Positions 8,963 through 17,798 of a stretch of 64,000 nt of DNA are shown one piece after another (the stretch's first letter is position 1; every line of letters starts with the position of its first letter). The stretch lies in the NCBI GenBank assembly GCA_034521755.1, contig JAXHMB010000004.1, forward strand, positions 310,001 through 374,000. Reading direction: 5' to 3'. The notes beneath the pieces are model-generated. The model saw nothing but the letters and a program-made list of their open reading frames with translations. It made no database searches and was not told the origin of the DNA. The translations under genes and the position numbers were made by a program. This DNA comes from JAXHMB01 sp034521755 (GTDB lineage Bacteria > Bacteroidota > Rhodothermia > Balneolales > Balneolaceae).

Positions 8963-9964
8963 ATGAATTACTCTCTTTCCGATTTTGACTATGACCTTCC
9001 TGAAGAACTCATCGCCCAAGAACCTGCACAACCCCGTGATCATGCACGGCTATTGGTCTATGATCGTTCAACCGGACAAATTACAGACGACTACTTCTAC
9101 AACCTTATAAAGTATTTGCCCAAGCAAACTACCCTTGTTGCCAACAACAGCAAGGTAAAAAAGTGCCGGCTTCTTTTTGATGAAGGCAACAAAGAAATCT
9201 TCATTTTAGAATCGGTCAATGATGATACTGTTCGTGCCATGGTACGGCCCGGCAAGAAGTTCAAAAAAGGAAAAACCCTTGAGCTGACAGATAAGATATC
9301 AGCGACAGTTACCAACATTGATGAGGAAGGAATTCGAACACTTAGATTAGTCCCCGGTTTGAATGATCCTGTTTATGATCAGCACAAACACACGCCTTTC
9401 CCGCCATATATTGAGCAAAACGAAGAACTTTCAGATGAATATCAAACGGTTTACGCCCGAGACTTAGGCAGCAAAGCCGCACCAACAGCCGGACTTCATT
9501 TTACTGATGACCTTCTCCAAAAAATTAAAGCTGAAGGTATTTCCTGGCAGGAAGTAACGCTGCATGTAGGCCTTGGAACCTTTGCTCCCGTAAAGGAAGA
9601 GAACATTGACGAACACACGATGCACAGCGAATGGTTTAAACTTAATGAGCAAACAGCCCATGCCCTCAATGCGGCAACACACATTACGGCCATAGGCACA
9701 ACCAGTATCCGAGTGCTGGAATCAGCCCTGCAACAGAGAAAAAAGTTTGAGCCCATCCAAACGGATACAGACATCTTTATTCGTCCCGGCTATAATTTCA
9801 AAGCCGTTGATGCTCTCATCACTAATTTTCATCTGCCTAAGAGCACCTTGTTAATGCTGGTAGCTGCGCTGACCGGATTTAATGAAATGAAAAAAATATA
9901 TCAGCACGCCATCAAGGAAAGATACCGCTTCTATTCCTTTGGAGATGCCATGCTGATATTATAA
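8963..9964 (+). CDS. queA: tRNA preQ1(34) S-adenosylmethionine ribosyltransferase-isomerase
   Basis: A 333-residue protein from the ATG at 8963 (MNYSLSDFDYDLPEELIAQEP). It transfers and isomerises the ribosyl group of SAM onto preQ1 in tRNA to make epoxyqueuosine. Conserved blocks are RDHARLLVYDR, GSKAAPTAGLHFTDDLL, VTLHVGLGTFAPVKEENIDEH, IGTTSIRVLES, FIRPGYNFK and NFHLPKSTLLMLVAALTG. It follows dinB closely and is probably cotranscribed. Slightly shorter than the E. coli enzyme through a compact N-terminal half. Confidence 0.95.
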   Translation: MNYSLSDFDYDLPEELIAQEPAQPRDHARLLVYDRSTGQITDDYFYNLIKYLPKQTTLVANNSKVKKCRLLFDEGNKEIFILESVNDDTVRAMVRPGKKFKKGKTLELTDKISATVTNIDEEGIRTLRLVPGLNDPVYDQHKHTPFPPYIEQNEELSDEYQTVYARDLGSKAAPTAGLHFTDDLLQKIKAEGISWQEVTLHVGLGTFAPVKEENIDEHTMHSEWFKLNEQTAHALNAATHITAIGTTSIRVLESALQQRKKFEPIQTDTDIFIRPGYNFKAVDALITNFHLPKSTLLMLVAALTGFNEMKKIYQHAIKERYRFYSFGDAMLIL

Positions 9965-9986
9965 ACTTAAAGATATGTATATCTGT

Positions 9987-10045
9987 CCACCAACTGGTGG
10001 GTCAAGGCCTTTTCTGAGTTAGCGAAGGAATTAATTCCTTCGCTA
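9987..10045. terminator. Inverted repeats between convergent genes, including a perfect 26-bp palindrome
   Basis: Positions 10020-10045 are their own reverse complement (arm TAGCGAAGGAATT). A second, imperfect inverted repeat CCACCAACTGGTGG sits at 9987-10000. Both lie between queA (plus) and the convergent 131-residue gene (minus). Placement suggests a shared bidirectional terminator, but no T run follows and the palindrome has no unpaired loop, so a protein-binding site is an alternative. Confidence 0.45.
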
Positions 10046-10070
10046 GCATATCAAATATATCTGGCATTAA

Positions 10071-10466
10071 CTACGCTTCAGGATTATTTTGCTCCTGTTG
10101 CTGCTTCATCATCTCCTGCATCTTTGCCATTTGATCTTCCTGCTCATCCGGATCAGCAATTTTTATCTGATTCTTCAATGATGTTGATAGTTCTTCTACA
10201 TCATCTTCAGAGAGCACTTCACTGATGTCTTCAATTCCAGCCTTCACCAACAAGTTATAAATCATTCTGTTAAACAGCATTTGCTGAGCAGCAGAGCTTA
10301 TTTGCATCAGCTGTTGCTGCGGCACCTGCGCACCGGAAAGCTTGATCTTATTCATCACCGGTTCCAGCATTTCTTCAATTTTACCGGACAGTTGCTTTTC
10401 CAGTTCTTTGGCATCTTCGTTTTCTTTGCTTGTTATTTCATTTCCCGACGGATCAACTAGCTTCAT
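10071..10466 (-). CDS. Acidic, Gln/Met-rich hypothetical protein
   Basis: 131 residues, strongly charged, with no signal peptide or membrane segment. The start MKLVDPSGNEITSKENEDAKELEKQL suggests a small cytoplasmic protein. Long amphipathic helices follow, then an acidic stretch ending QMAKMQEMMKQQQEQNNPEA. I recognise no family. The coding frame is supported by its clean amino-acid composition and by the convergent arrangement with queA. A chaperone-like or scaffold role would be guesswork. Confidence 0.6.
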   Translation of the reverse strand: MKLVDPSGNEITSKENEDAKELEKQLSGKIEEMLEPVMNKIKLSGAQVPQQQLMQISSAAQQMLFNRMIYNLLVKAGIEDISEVLSEDDVEELSTSLKNQIKIADPDEQEDQMAKMQEMMKQQQEQNNPEA

Positions 10467-10707
10467 TTAATTATAGTTTCATTCAGTTTCTAATTCATTA
10501 TTTAAACATGGTCTGGGTCTTTATCGTTTGATTAAAAATAAAACAATAAAAGAACCCGAGATACACGAGAAGAGAGGTGTCATATTTTCCCAAGATTAAT
10601 TGAGCCCTTTCTAATTTCCCCCACGTAGATACTAATAAACCAATTATTTTTTTCAAGGTATTACTGCTTGATCAATTCGTATTTACATCTATAAAAAATA
10701 TTTTCTT

Positions 10708-12135
10708 ATGAAGAAGCTATCATTTTCAGCCCTGTTGCTAGCCGGAATTTTCATATTTGCTGCCTGTGGTTCCAATAACTCGACTCCACAATATACTCTA
10801 ACCCTTACGGCTTCTCCCTCCGAAGGCGGCAGCGTGTCGCCTGCCGAGCAGGTGTATGACAAAGGCAGCACGGCCAACATCACGGCAAGCCCCAGCCAGG
10901 AATGGGTTTTTGACCGCTGGGAAGGCGACTACAGCGGCAGCAGCAGCGCAGCTTCTGTTACTATGGATGCCGACAAAGACATTACGGCTATTTTTGAGAA
11001 GAAGCAGTACGCCCTCACCGTGGATACCTCCGGACAGGGCACGGTTGACGAACAGGTGGTCTCTCCCAAGCCCACCGACTACGACAGTGGCACGGAGGTA
11101 GAGCTGACAGCCAACCCTGATACCGGCTGGGAGTTTATAGAATGGCAGGGGGACATCACCGGCACGGCCAATCCGCAACAGCTTACGATTGACGAGCCCA
11201 AACAGGTAACAGCCGTATTTGAGAAAGCATTTAAACTGGCCTCTAACGGAGTAACCATTACTTGCGATGATGCCTCTGTGGGCGATACCGGCACGATTAA
11301 CAGCACCACCTATACCAAAAGAACAGCTGCGCAAATTACTCCTGCCAATGCCGAAACCACCTGTACCAGCGGGATCACCGATATGAGTACTTTATTTGAT
11401 GGTGCAAGCTCTTTTAACGGAGACATCAGTCACTGGGATGTGTCTGCGGTAACAAATATGGGTTTCATGTTTCGTGATGCTTCTTCCTTTAATGTGGATC
11501 TTAGCAGCTGGGATGTAAGCAACGTAACGTTCATGGCAGCCATGTTTGAAGGTGCAGACTTCTTCAACGGGAACCTGAGCAGCTGGGATGTATCTGCAGT
11601 AACAAATATGTTCGGCATGTTTGTTGATGCTAGTTCCTTCAATGGGGACCTCAGCAGTTGGGATGTGAGCAGCGTAACAACTATGGATTCCATATTTCGT
11701 GGTGCTTCTTCCTTCAACATGGATCTGAGCAGCTGGAATGTGTCCAGTGTAACAGATATGGGGTCCATGTTTGAAGGTGCAAGCTCTTTTAATGAGGACA
11801 TTAGCACTTGGGATGTTTCTGCGGTAACGAATATGGCTCGCATGTTTATTGATGCCAGCTCCTTCAATGGGGATCTCAGTACTTGGGATGTGTCCGGAGT
11901 GAAAGAAATGAGATTCATGTTTTGGGGTGCCGGCTCTTTCAATGGGGATCTGGGCAGTTGGGACGTATCTGAGGTCACAGATATGGTGTCCATGTTTGCA
12001 GATGCGAGTTCTTTTAATCAGGATCTCAGCGGCTGGTGTGTATCTAATATTTCTTCAGAGCCTTCTAATTTTTCAATAGGCAGTCCACTAACAGAAAGCA
12101 ATAAGCCGGTGTGGGGTACGTGTCCAAGCCCGTAA
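10708..12135 (+). CDS. BspA-like lipoprotein with InlB-type and DUF285 repeats
   Basis: A 475-residue predicted surface lipoprotein. A signal peptide ends in the lipobox FAAC (Cys at about residue 20). Two divergent InlB B-repeat domains follow (about residues 30-93 and 94-178; VFDRWEGDYSGS and FIEWQGDITGT are the marker strands). Then come nine 25-residue DUF285/BspA-type units of the form MxxMFxxASSFNxDLSSWDVSxVT (about residues 226-450), closing with the usual ending NKPVWGTCP. Such proteins bind host or matrix components in some bacteria; the ligand here is unknown. The first 500 bp look GC-richer than the neighbours. Its stop abuts a nitroreductase remnant. Confidence 0.88.
   Translation: MKKLSFSALLLAGIFIFAACGSNNSTPQYTLTLTASPSEGGSVSPAEQVYDKGSTANITASPSQEWVFDRWEGDYSGSSSAASVTMDADKDITAIFEKKQYALTVDTSGQGTVDEQVVSPKPTDYDSGTEVELTANPDTGWEFIEWQGDITGTANPQQLTIDEPKQVTAVFEKAFKLASNGVTITCDDASVGDTGTINSTTYTKRTAAQITPANAETTCTSGITDMSTLFDGASSFNGDISHWDVSAVTNMGFMFRDASSFNVDLSSWDVSNVTFMAAMFEGADFFNGNLSSWDVSAVTNMFGMFVDASSFNGDLSSWDVSSVTTMDSIFRGASSFNMDLSSWNVSSVTDMGSMFEGASSFNEDISTWDVSAVTNMARMFIDASSFNGDLSTWDVSGVKEMRFMFWGAGSFNGDLGSWDVSEVTDMVSMFADASSFNQDLSGWCVSNISSEPSNFSIGSPLTESNKPVWGTCPSP
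11383..12057 (+). repeat. Nine tandem 75-bp units encoding the DUF285 repeats
   Basis: ATG codons recur at exactly 11383, 11458, 11533, 11608, 11683, 11758, 11833, 11908 and 11983, so nine units of exactly 75 bp are present without any length variation. Units share the core GATCTCAGCAGCTGGGATGT with substitutions. The constant length and near-identity make unit gain or loss by recombination likely. Confidence 0.9.
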
Positions 12136-12565
12136 AAATTAACGTCGCTACAAAAAAAGAACCAGACACATACAATGAACTTGCCCAAGTACTTAACGAA
12201 TATAATGCAGAGTGGGCAACCGGAGCACCGGTATTAGGATTGACCATTGCCAAAGAGCAATTTAGCCATAACGGTAATCCCAACAAACATGGCGCCCATG
12301 ATGTAGGTCAGGCCATAACATATCTGACATTTGAAGCCACCAAGCACAATGTATTTATCCCCCAAATGGCAGGTATTCTACCCGATAAGGCAAGAGATAT
12401 TTATACATCCCAGAGAGATATTCTCCCGTTACGATGTTTGCACTTGGCTATTTAGGTGATCCCAATTCGTTGGCCAAAAAATTTCACGAGTCAAAACAAG
12501 CACTCCGAAGCCGCAAAAGTATTGTTGATATTATGTTTGAGGGTGAGTTTAAAAACTTAGGCTAA
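12136..12565 (+). pseudogene. Nitroreductase-family remnant, 5' part missing and frameshifted
   Basis: From just after the stop of the BspA-like gene the sequence reads INVATKKEPDTYNELAQVL, APVLGLTIAKEQFSHNG, HDVGQAITYLTFEATKHN and VFIPQMAGILPDKARDIY, the order seen in the C-terminal two thirds of FMN-dependent nitroreductases. At about 12428 one base is missing. The next frame continues TMFALGYLGDPNSLAKKFHE and ends FEGEFKNLG with TAA at 12563-12565. The N-terminal FMN-binding third has been replaced by the upstream gene. No function is expected. Confidence 0.8.
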
Positions 12566-12636
12566 TTGACTATATACCCCCATAAAATATTGCGCCCATA
12601 TTCCTTTTCTGGGATATGAGTTTATTTACTCGTCGC

Positions 12637-13764
12637 TTACCCTTTTTGGGGAACAATTCGTACAATTCCATTTCCTTCTGTTGCCACATATATATAGCCA
12701 TCAGGCCCTTGGCGGATGTTTCTCACTCGTCCAATTTCTTCAAAAATTATTTTTTCGCCGGTTACTTTATTATTGTCTTTAACCTTGCACCAGACCACGT
12801 AGTTAAATTTGAGTGATCCAACCAAGAGATCTCCCTGCCATTCGGGATATTTATCACTGGTGACAAAAGTCATTCCTGATGGAGCGATAGATGGATCCCA
12901 ATACCATTCGGGCTGTTCCATGCCGGCTTTGGCCGTATCTTCGGCAAACTCTGTACCACTGTAATTGATACCAAAGCTGATGACCGGCCAGCCATAGTTT
13001 TTCCCTTTTTCAATGATGTTAATTTCATCTCCGCCACGCGGTCCATGCTCGTGAGTCCATATTTGGCCTGTTTCAGGATGCATATCCATACCCTGTGGAT
13101 TTCGGTGTCCATAGGAATAGATGGCATCAAGGCCTTCTTTACCTACAAAGGGATTGTCTTCGGGAATACTCCCATCATCATGCAGTCGGTATACCTTGCC
13201 ATTATCGCGGGTAATATCTTGGGGATTCACATCGCGGTTTCCACGATCACCAACGCTAAAATAAAGATACCCTTCCTTGTCAAACTCAATGCGTCCGCCA
13301 AAATGCTGTCCACGGTTTGAATTGGGCTCTGCTTTGTACAATACCTCCTTGTCAACCAATGCGTTGTTTTCAAGGCGGGCACGCATGATGGCTGTATTTG
13401 CTCCCGAACCCGACCCATCCGGACTGGAATAGGATATGTAAATCCAACCGTTTTGTTCATAATTGGGATGAAGCTCAAGATCCATCAACCCACCTTGTCC
13501 AAATGCATTAATTTCAGGCAGCCCCTGCACAGGCTCTTCAACCAACTCTCCATCGCTAAAAACATGAAGTTCTCCGTTACGGTTGGTGATAAGCATATCT
13601 CCATTGGGCAGCCATACCATGCCCCAGGGTACAGCAACACCTTCAACAACGGTTTCTATCTCATAAGATTGAGAAGTATCCTCAACGTCAATGTCAGGTG
13701 AGCCGGCACAACTTACCAGTAAAAGCAAAATACAAGCTGTAGTATGTATAATAGAAAATTTCAT
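12637..13764 (-). CDS. PQQ-dependent aldose/soluble glucose dehydrogenase-like lipoprotein
   Basis: A 375-residue exported protein. The signal peptide ends in the lipobox LVSC (Cys19), so it should be membrane anchored. The beta-propeller shows VPWGMVWLPNGDMLITNR, GQGGLMDLELHPNY, GGRIEFDKEGYLYFSVGDRG, GHRNPQGMDMHPETGQIWTHEHGPRGGDE and KNYGWPVISFG. These are the landmarks of the Asd/GdhB-type sugar dehydrogenases, with the PQQ- and calcium-site region around HRNPQG and HGPRGGDE. It would oxidise aldoses in the periplasm. No PQQ biosynthesis gene is in the window. Isolated gene, convergent with the nitroreductase remnant. Confidence 0.9.
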   Translation of the reverse strand: MKFSIIHTTACILLLLVSCAGSPDIDVEDTSQSYEIETVVEGVAVPWGMVWLPNGDMLITNRNGELHVFSDGELVEEPVQGLPEINAFGQGGLMDLELHPNYEQNGWIYISYSSPDGSGSGANTAIMRARLENNALVDKEVLYKAEPNSNRGQHFGGRIEFDKEGYLYFSVGDRGNRDVNPQDITRDNGKVYRLHDDGSIPEDNPFVGKEGLDAIYSYGHRNPQGMDMHPETGQIWTHEHGPRGGDEINIIEKGKNYGWPVISFGINYSGTEFAEDTAKAGMEQPEWYWDPSIAPSGMTFVTSDKYPEWQGDLLVGSLKFNYVVWCKVKDNNKVTGEKIIFEEIGRVRNIRQGPDGYIYVATEGNGIVRIVPQKG

Positions 13765-14003
13765 AAGGCGAATATTAGTTCAGGTTAAAATACTAGTATG
13801 CACATTATTATGGATTGTTTCCAACGCTAAAACATTTCTTAACGTTTGCCTAAAATTTCTGTGCCGCTTGTGGCTGTTTTACTCTGCTAATATTTGTATA
13901 TTCCAAGCCTGTTTTGCAGGCAATGTTGAATGTTACGTTTTTAATTTTGAATACTCTTTCAAGTTTAATTCAAAATTCATCATTCAATATTTAAGCCTTA
14001 CAT

Positions 14004-14077
14004 GCGCCCGTAGCTCAACTGGATAGAGCGTCTGACTTCGGATCAGAAGGCTGAGGGTTCGAATCCTTCCGGGCGTA
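14004..14077 (+). tRNA. tRNA-Arg (anticodon TCG)
   Basis: A complete cloverleaf. The acceptor GCGCCCG pairs with CGGGCGT (first pair G-U), discriminator A at 14077. The D arm is GCTC...GAGC, the anticodon stem TCTGA/TCAGA has loop CTTCGGA giving anticodon TCG, and the T arm is GAGGG-TTCGAAT-CCTTC. CCA is not encoded. It would read CGN arginine codons. Confidence 0.97.
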
Positions 14078-14270
14078 CTTTCAAAACAGTGCCCGCCTAA
14101 TATAAACTTCCCGGCAAACTACCGATATTATTCATATTGGTGATACATAAAACCTCATCTTTGCCTGGTACATAATCCTATGCAATTATTCCTCATAAAA
14201 CCTGATTATGACACAAATCCAAAAGCTCTAAAAATTATAAGCTCCATCTTTAGTATCCGCCGAGATCGGT

Positions 14271-14534
14271 GTGGTTATATTGGGGATCGTGGAACTGTCC
14301 GCCTCGGTTCAACTCCGGACCTTGTTTGAAAAAGCCCAAAATATTCTTCGTCTCTACGCTCAGTACACCAATCCCAACAGCGAAGAAGGGAAAAAGCTCT
14401 CCCCACAGGAAAAGGAGCGATTGCTGGATCTGTTTCTTAATGAACTGCGTATTGTCGTTAATCAATTCGGAGGAAAAATATTAGTTCGCATAGAAGGTCT
14501 TTTAAAGTCTTTGTTCAATCGGCTTATTGGCTAA
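14271..14534 (+). CDS. Small hypothetical protein, possibly N-terminally truncated
   Basis: From GTG at 14271 the frame gives 87 residues. The frame is open from 14241, which would add SLVSAEIG before VVILGIVEL. The sequence has a hydrophobic start and a charged helical middle (KKLSPQEKERLLDLFLNELR) that looks truly coding. It ends IEGLLKSLFNRLIG, 3 bp before a strong terminator hairpin. No ribosome-binding site is evident and I recognise no family. It begins 190 bp after the tRNA, so a remnant of an element inserted at the tRNA is possible. Confidence 0.45.
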   Translation: MVILGIVELSASVQLRTLFEKAQNILRLYAQYTNPNSEEGKKLSPQEKERLLDLFLNELRIVVNQFGGKILVRIEGLLKSLFNRLIG

Positions 14535-14537
14535 TTC

Positions 14538-14586
14538 AAATAAGGGATGAATCTAGTAGATAATAGGGGCATCCCTTATTTTTCTT
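14538..14586 (+). terminator. Rho-independent terminator after the 87-residue ORF
   Basis: A perfect 12-bp stem AAATAAGGGATG/CATCCCTTATTT (14538-14549 with 14570-14581) is followed by TTCTT. It lies directly after the stop of the small plus-strand ORF and supports that ORF being transcribed. Confidence 0.75.
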
Positions 14587-14922
14587 AAGGATCATCAGTG
14601 AAGAGCATCCCTTTTATCAAGATAATCAATCCACGTTTAAGCAATCATCAGAGCTATAAAGTAGTAGGCATTTGCGGGAGGATCTATACCTATAAGTGCA
14701 AACTCAAGAACGACCAACCCGATAGGCTATTTAGGTTAACCGAGAAACATCCGGCTGTTGCTTCTGGCAGTCATCATTACTTACGTGCAATTTTTTTCAC
14801 ATTTGTATATTAGCAAAAAAGACCAGAAATCCTTATTGATCGGAAACCACACCGAAAACTTACCTAAATTGAGCTAATCCATGTCACCAAGATAGACGAT
14901 TTTGTCACATCCCCGTTCTCGA
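14587..14922. other. Gene-free stretch, nothing recognised
   Basis: The 336 bp between the terminator and the LytTR gene contain an open frame of 71 codons (14598-14813), but its composition and lack of family resemblance do not support a gene. No repeat, RNA or clear promoter was recognised. Confidence 0.4.
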
Positions 14923-15303
14923 CTAATCTATTTTAAATCTTTCAAGGTTATCCTTGTAATTACGACTTAATTTTAGACTTTCCCCATTTTTCAGTATCAC
15001 TTTAGCATCACCGGAAAACCATGGTTCAATTTCTTTTACCATGTTGATGTTAACAATACAAGAACGATGTATTCGCACAAAATGAAGCGGATCAAGACAA
15101 TTTTCTAATTTTTTCAGGGTACCTCTCACCAAGTAGGTATTATCGCGAAGATTTAATTTTACATAGTTTCCCGATGACTCTATCCATTCAATTTCATCAA
15201 CTTCAATAAATACCTTACGGTCGCAGCTCTTGACAAGAATTCTATTCTGATATTTACCACTGGGCCGGTTAACTTTTGAAGAAGAGCTATCAAAACTTTT
15301 CAT
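14923..15303 (-). CDS. LytTR-type DNA-binding regulator without receiver domain
   Basis: 126 residues: a short Ser-rich leader (KSFDSSSSKVNRPSG) and one LytTR domain (about residues 20-126). The domain shows IEWIESSGNYVKLNLRD, YLVRGTLKKLENCLDPLHFVRIHRSCIVNINMVKEIEPW and LKNGESLKLSRNYKDNLER. LytTR domains bind short direct repeats in promoters. With no receiver or sensor, its activity must depend on expression level or a partner. It follows the secreted-protein gene by 38 bp and is probably cotranscribed. A truncated copy of this gene lies at 21904-22029 behind the DUF411 gene. Confidence 0.88.
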   Translation of the reverse strand: MKSFDSSSSKVNRPSGKYQNRILVKSCDRKVFIEVDEIEWIESSGNYVKLNLRDNTYLVRGTLKKLENCLDPLHFVRIHRSCIVNINMVKEIEPWFSGDAKVILKNGESLKLSRNYKDNLERFKID

Positions 15304-15341
15304 AAACTGGATTTTACCCTCTTAATCAAATAAAAAATACT

Positions 15342-15716
15342 TTAAGTGGACGCACCAACTATAATCATACCTGATTGGCCCGTAGGCATATCAAAAACCG
15401 TAATACCTACTGTGAACTTAGTTGAAAAAGCTTGACCATTTTTAGTTGAATTTTTTTCCCCTACCACTGGCATATTGAAATGTAATTTTTTAGAAGGCGT
15501 ATAAATCTTGATGTGGCTATAATTCTCGGGATTATATATGGGCATTTCAGCAAGATCTTCAGAATTGCATTTCTTTTGAAAAATGTAATTTTCACTCTGA
15601 TTTGCAAACAAATCCTCAGGAATCTTACAATCATCTTGAGCAATTGCTAAATACGGCAGCAGTAAAAAGGTAACTAGATGAATGCCTGAGTTTTTTAAAA
15701 ATTTTCCACACATCAT
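15342..15716 (-). CDS. Secreted protein of unknown function, partner of LytTR gene
   Basis: A 124-residue protein with an N-terminal signal peptide (hydrophobic GIHLVTFLLLPYLAIAQ, cleavage after AIAQ) and two cysteines. The last third, FTVGITVFDMPTGQSGM, resembles the C-terminal stretch IGITVPGMPTGTPGM of the DUF411 protein at 22016-22480. That gene is also followed directly by a LytTR sequence. The CxCC metal motif of DUF411 is absent. I cannot assign a function; it may be a diverged relative of the DUF411 protein. A TTAA-repeat element lies 91 bp upstream. Confidence 0.6.
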   Translation of the reverse strand: MMCGKFLKNSGIHLVTFLLLPYLAIAQDDCKIPEDLFANQSENYIFQKKCNSEDLAEMPIYNPENYSHIKIYTPSKKLHFNMPVVGEKNSTKNGQAFSTKFTVGITVFDMPTGQSGMIIVGAST

Positions 15717-15806
15717 TTTTATATAAATTTTTTATCAGGACACTTTATAAAAAATCAACTGATTTAAGTATAGCACTTTACTGTTTCCAAATAGCTTAAT
15801 TAAATC

Positions 15807-15830
15807 TTAAAAACCTTAACGAAATATTAA
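15807..15830 (-). promoter_or_regulatory. Triple TTAA operator-like site (copy B)
   Basis: TTAA occurs at 15807, 15816 and 15827. Read toward the gene ending at 15342 this is TTAA-N7-TTAA-N5-TTAA, with core TATTTCGTTAAGG. The same spacing and core recur before four other genes up to 31.7 kb. Confidence 0.55.
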
Positions 15831-15908
15831 TACCATTGCTTATCAACAGATCAAACGAGATTTAATAATTGACATTAACAACTTTTCTTAGAATGAAAAC
15901 TTTGAGAA

Positions 15909-17798
15909 TTAATAAGCCCAAAACATAATACCCATCAAGTCCCAATAAATAAGAAATAGTGTGAAACCAAATAAGGTAGCTGAGGTCAATGAAAAGAAAA
16001 CTTTATAACCGATAGAAATATCTTTTTTCCAACTTTTAATACTCGTCCACAAAGATCCCAACGAACAAATTCCAAACAGATAGGTTGCAACTGTAATTAA
16101 TACATTGGGGACTGTAGGCTCTCCAATAGTCATTAAATCCAGTTGGGATGCAGCAAACATTAATAAAATAATGCTACATATTGCTGAAAACGGCCACCAA
16201 AAAAGTGGCTGATATGGGAAGGGGGAATATTGGGAACTGTATTTTCGATATCCCTCAAATGGAATCCAACCTAAACTAAACAGTAAGAAAATTGATAATA
16301 TGCCTAATCCCCCTAGGAACGCACTACGATAAACATATTTCTTCCAACTTCCCGTTTTAACATAGAATCCCTCATTGTATCGCATGACAGATCCATACTC
16401 TTCGGTATCCATCAAAATAGTAGTTGCCAATCTATTATTTTCACTTCTAAATTTCTGTTTACCAATTGGCAATAAGGGCTCTGGAGATCCCATAAACTCC
16501 TTTGCATAAAGAGTGTCATTTGACACACTTAGTGTGACACCACGAAATATAGTGGAAAACGGTTCAGCAAGCTCATTTCTAATACTTTCATGCTCATAAT
16601 AGCCTTCGTATTTATTTAGCTGATCTTCCGTAAGTTCAATTGTTGGTGTAGGACTCAACTTAGAGTATTCCTTCAGTAACAGTTTAGTAACCTCTTTGGT
16701 GAGGTCACTAAGTGAAGTCATTTTATTCACTAAAATTGCCAACCCAAGATCATACTCAGGGAAATACATGTATCGTGATGAAAATCCATTAATAGCCCCA
16801 TCATGTCCAAAGTATTGATGGCCTTCAATCTCTCCTCTTAGAATGCCAAGGCCATATCCATTTTCCAACCCTTTTTTCGCAGCAAGAGTTGTCGTTGGAG
16901 TTTCCATTCGATTGAATAAACTGTCTGCAATAATTGTTTGTCCAGAAATGGAACCTTTATTAAGCATCATTCGGACAAACTTTGCCATATCTTTTGCTGA
17001 TGAATGCAATGATCCAGCAGGGCGCAGATAAATATGTTGATACTCAACAGGATCATAATATCCCTGATATCCTAATACTAATTGAGATTCAACTGAGTCA
17101 GTATACAAAAATGAAGATTGACTCATCCCTATTGGTTTTAATATCTCTTCTTTAAGATACTTCTCATATTTTTGGCCTGTTATTTTCTCAATAATATATC
17201 CTGCTACAGCATACCCAGGATTAGAATAGGAAAAACGCGTTCCTGGTTTCCAACGCACCTCCTTGGATGCCGGTATTATATTTATTGCCTTTTTTAATGA
17301 TATAGCAGGATCATCCTGCGTATTATAAGTTTCACTAAAGTGCATATCATCAAATCCTGCCGTATGTTCTAGTAAATGCTTCACCTGGATAGGATCAGTT
17401 TCAGACCAGAGATTCTTTATTTCAATTTCAGGTACTAATTTTTGTACTTCAGCGTCAAGACTTAATTTTTGCTCTTGAACAAGTTTCATTATTCCAAGAG
17501 CAATAAAAGTTTTAGATACCGACCCAATTCGGAATAAGTGATCTGAGGTAACAGATGTTTTTTGGTCAAATTTAGCATATCCTATCCCACCAGACCAAAT
17601 CACCGAATCCTTGTGGACTAGTGCAATCCCAGCACCCGGTATTTTCTTTTCTTCTAAAACCGAGTCAACAGTAGTTTTAAAAGAATCAATATCAATGGAT
17701 TGTTGAGATTGGGATAAAACTGGTTGAGCTGATATTAGAACGGTAGTTAATATTAGCTGAAGAAATATTGCGGAAGAATTTATAATATTATTATTCAT
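15909..17798 (-). CDS. Serine hydrolase (class C beta-lactamase fold) with C-terminal membrane domain
   Basis: 629 residues. A signal peptide (about 1-30) precedes the hydrolase domain (about 35-390): SxxK nucleophile in IGSVSKTF, YSN motif in FSYSNPGYAVAG, LLEHTAGFDDM, and HDGAINGF near residue 335 in place of the KTG box. A linker domain (about 395-500) and four hydrophobic helices at the C-terminus follow (about 495-629). Relatives hydrolyse peptides or esters; true beta-lactamase activity is not implied. Located in the same region as an M23 peptidase and a second serine hydrolase, which suggests cell-wall or peptide processing. Confidence 0.85.
   Translation of the reverse strand: MNNNIINSSAIFLQLILTTVLISAQPVLSQSQQSIDIDSFKTTVDSVLEEKKIPGAGIALVHKDSVIWSGGIGYAKFDQKTSVTSDHLFRIGSVSKTFIALGIMKLVQEQKLSLDAEVQKLVPEIEIKNLWSETDPIQVKHLLEHTAGFDDMHFSETYNTQDDPAISLKKAINIIPASKEVRWKPGTRFSYSNPGYAVAGYIIEKITGQKYEKYLKEEILKPIGMSQSSFLYTDSVESQLVLGYQGYYDPVEYQHIYLRPAGSLHSSAKDMAKFVRMMLNKGSISGQTIIADSLFNRMETPTTTLAAKKGLENGYGLGILRGEIEGHQYFGHDGAINGFSSRYMYFPEYDLGLAILVNKMTSLSDLTKEVTKLLLKEYSKLSPTPTIELTEDQLNKYEGYYEHESIRNELAEPFSTIFRGVTLSVSNDTLYAKEFMGSPEPLLPIGKQKFRSENNRLATTILMDTEEYGSVMRYNEGFYVKTGSWKKYVYRSAFLGGLGILSIFLLFSLGWIPFEGYRKYSSQYSPFPYQPLFWWPFSAICSIILLMFAASQLDLMTIGEPTVPNVLITVATYLFGICSLGSLWTSIKSWKKDISIGYKVFFSLTSATLFGFTLFLIYWDLMGIMFWAY

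Noticed and set aside
11430..11993. Minus-strand repetitive open frame of 187 codons
   Set aside because: Antisense of the DUF285 repeats; its periodicity simply mirrors the 75-bp units.
14250..14465. 71-codon minus-strand frame opposite the small ORF after the tRNA
   Set aside because: The plus-strand frame has better protein character and a matching downstream terminator; the minus frame has neither.
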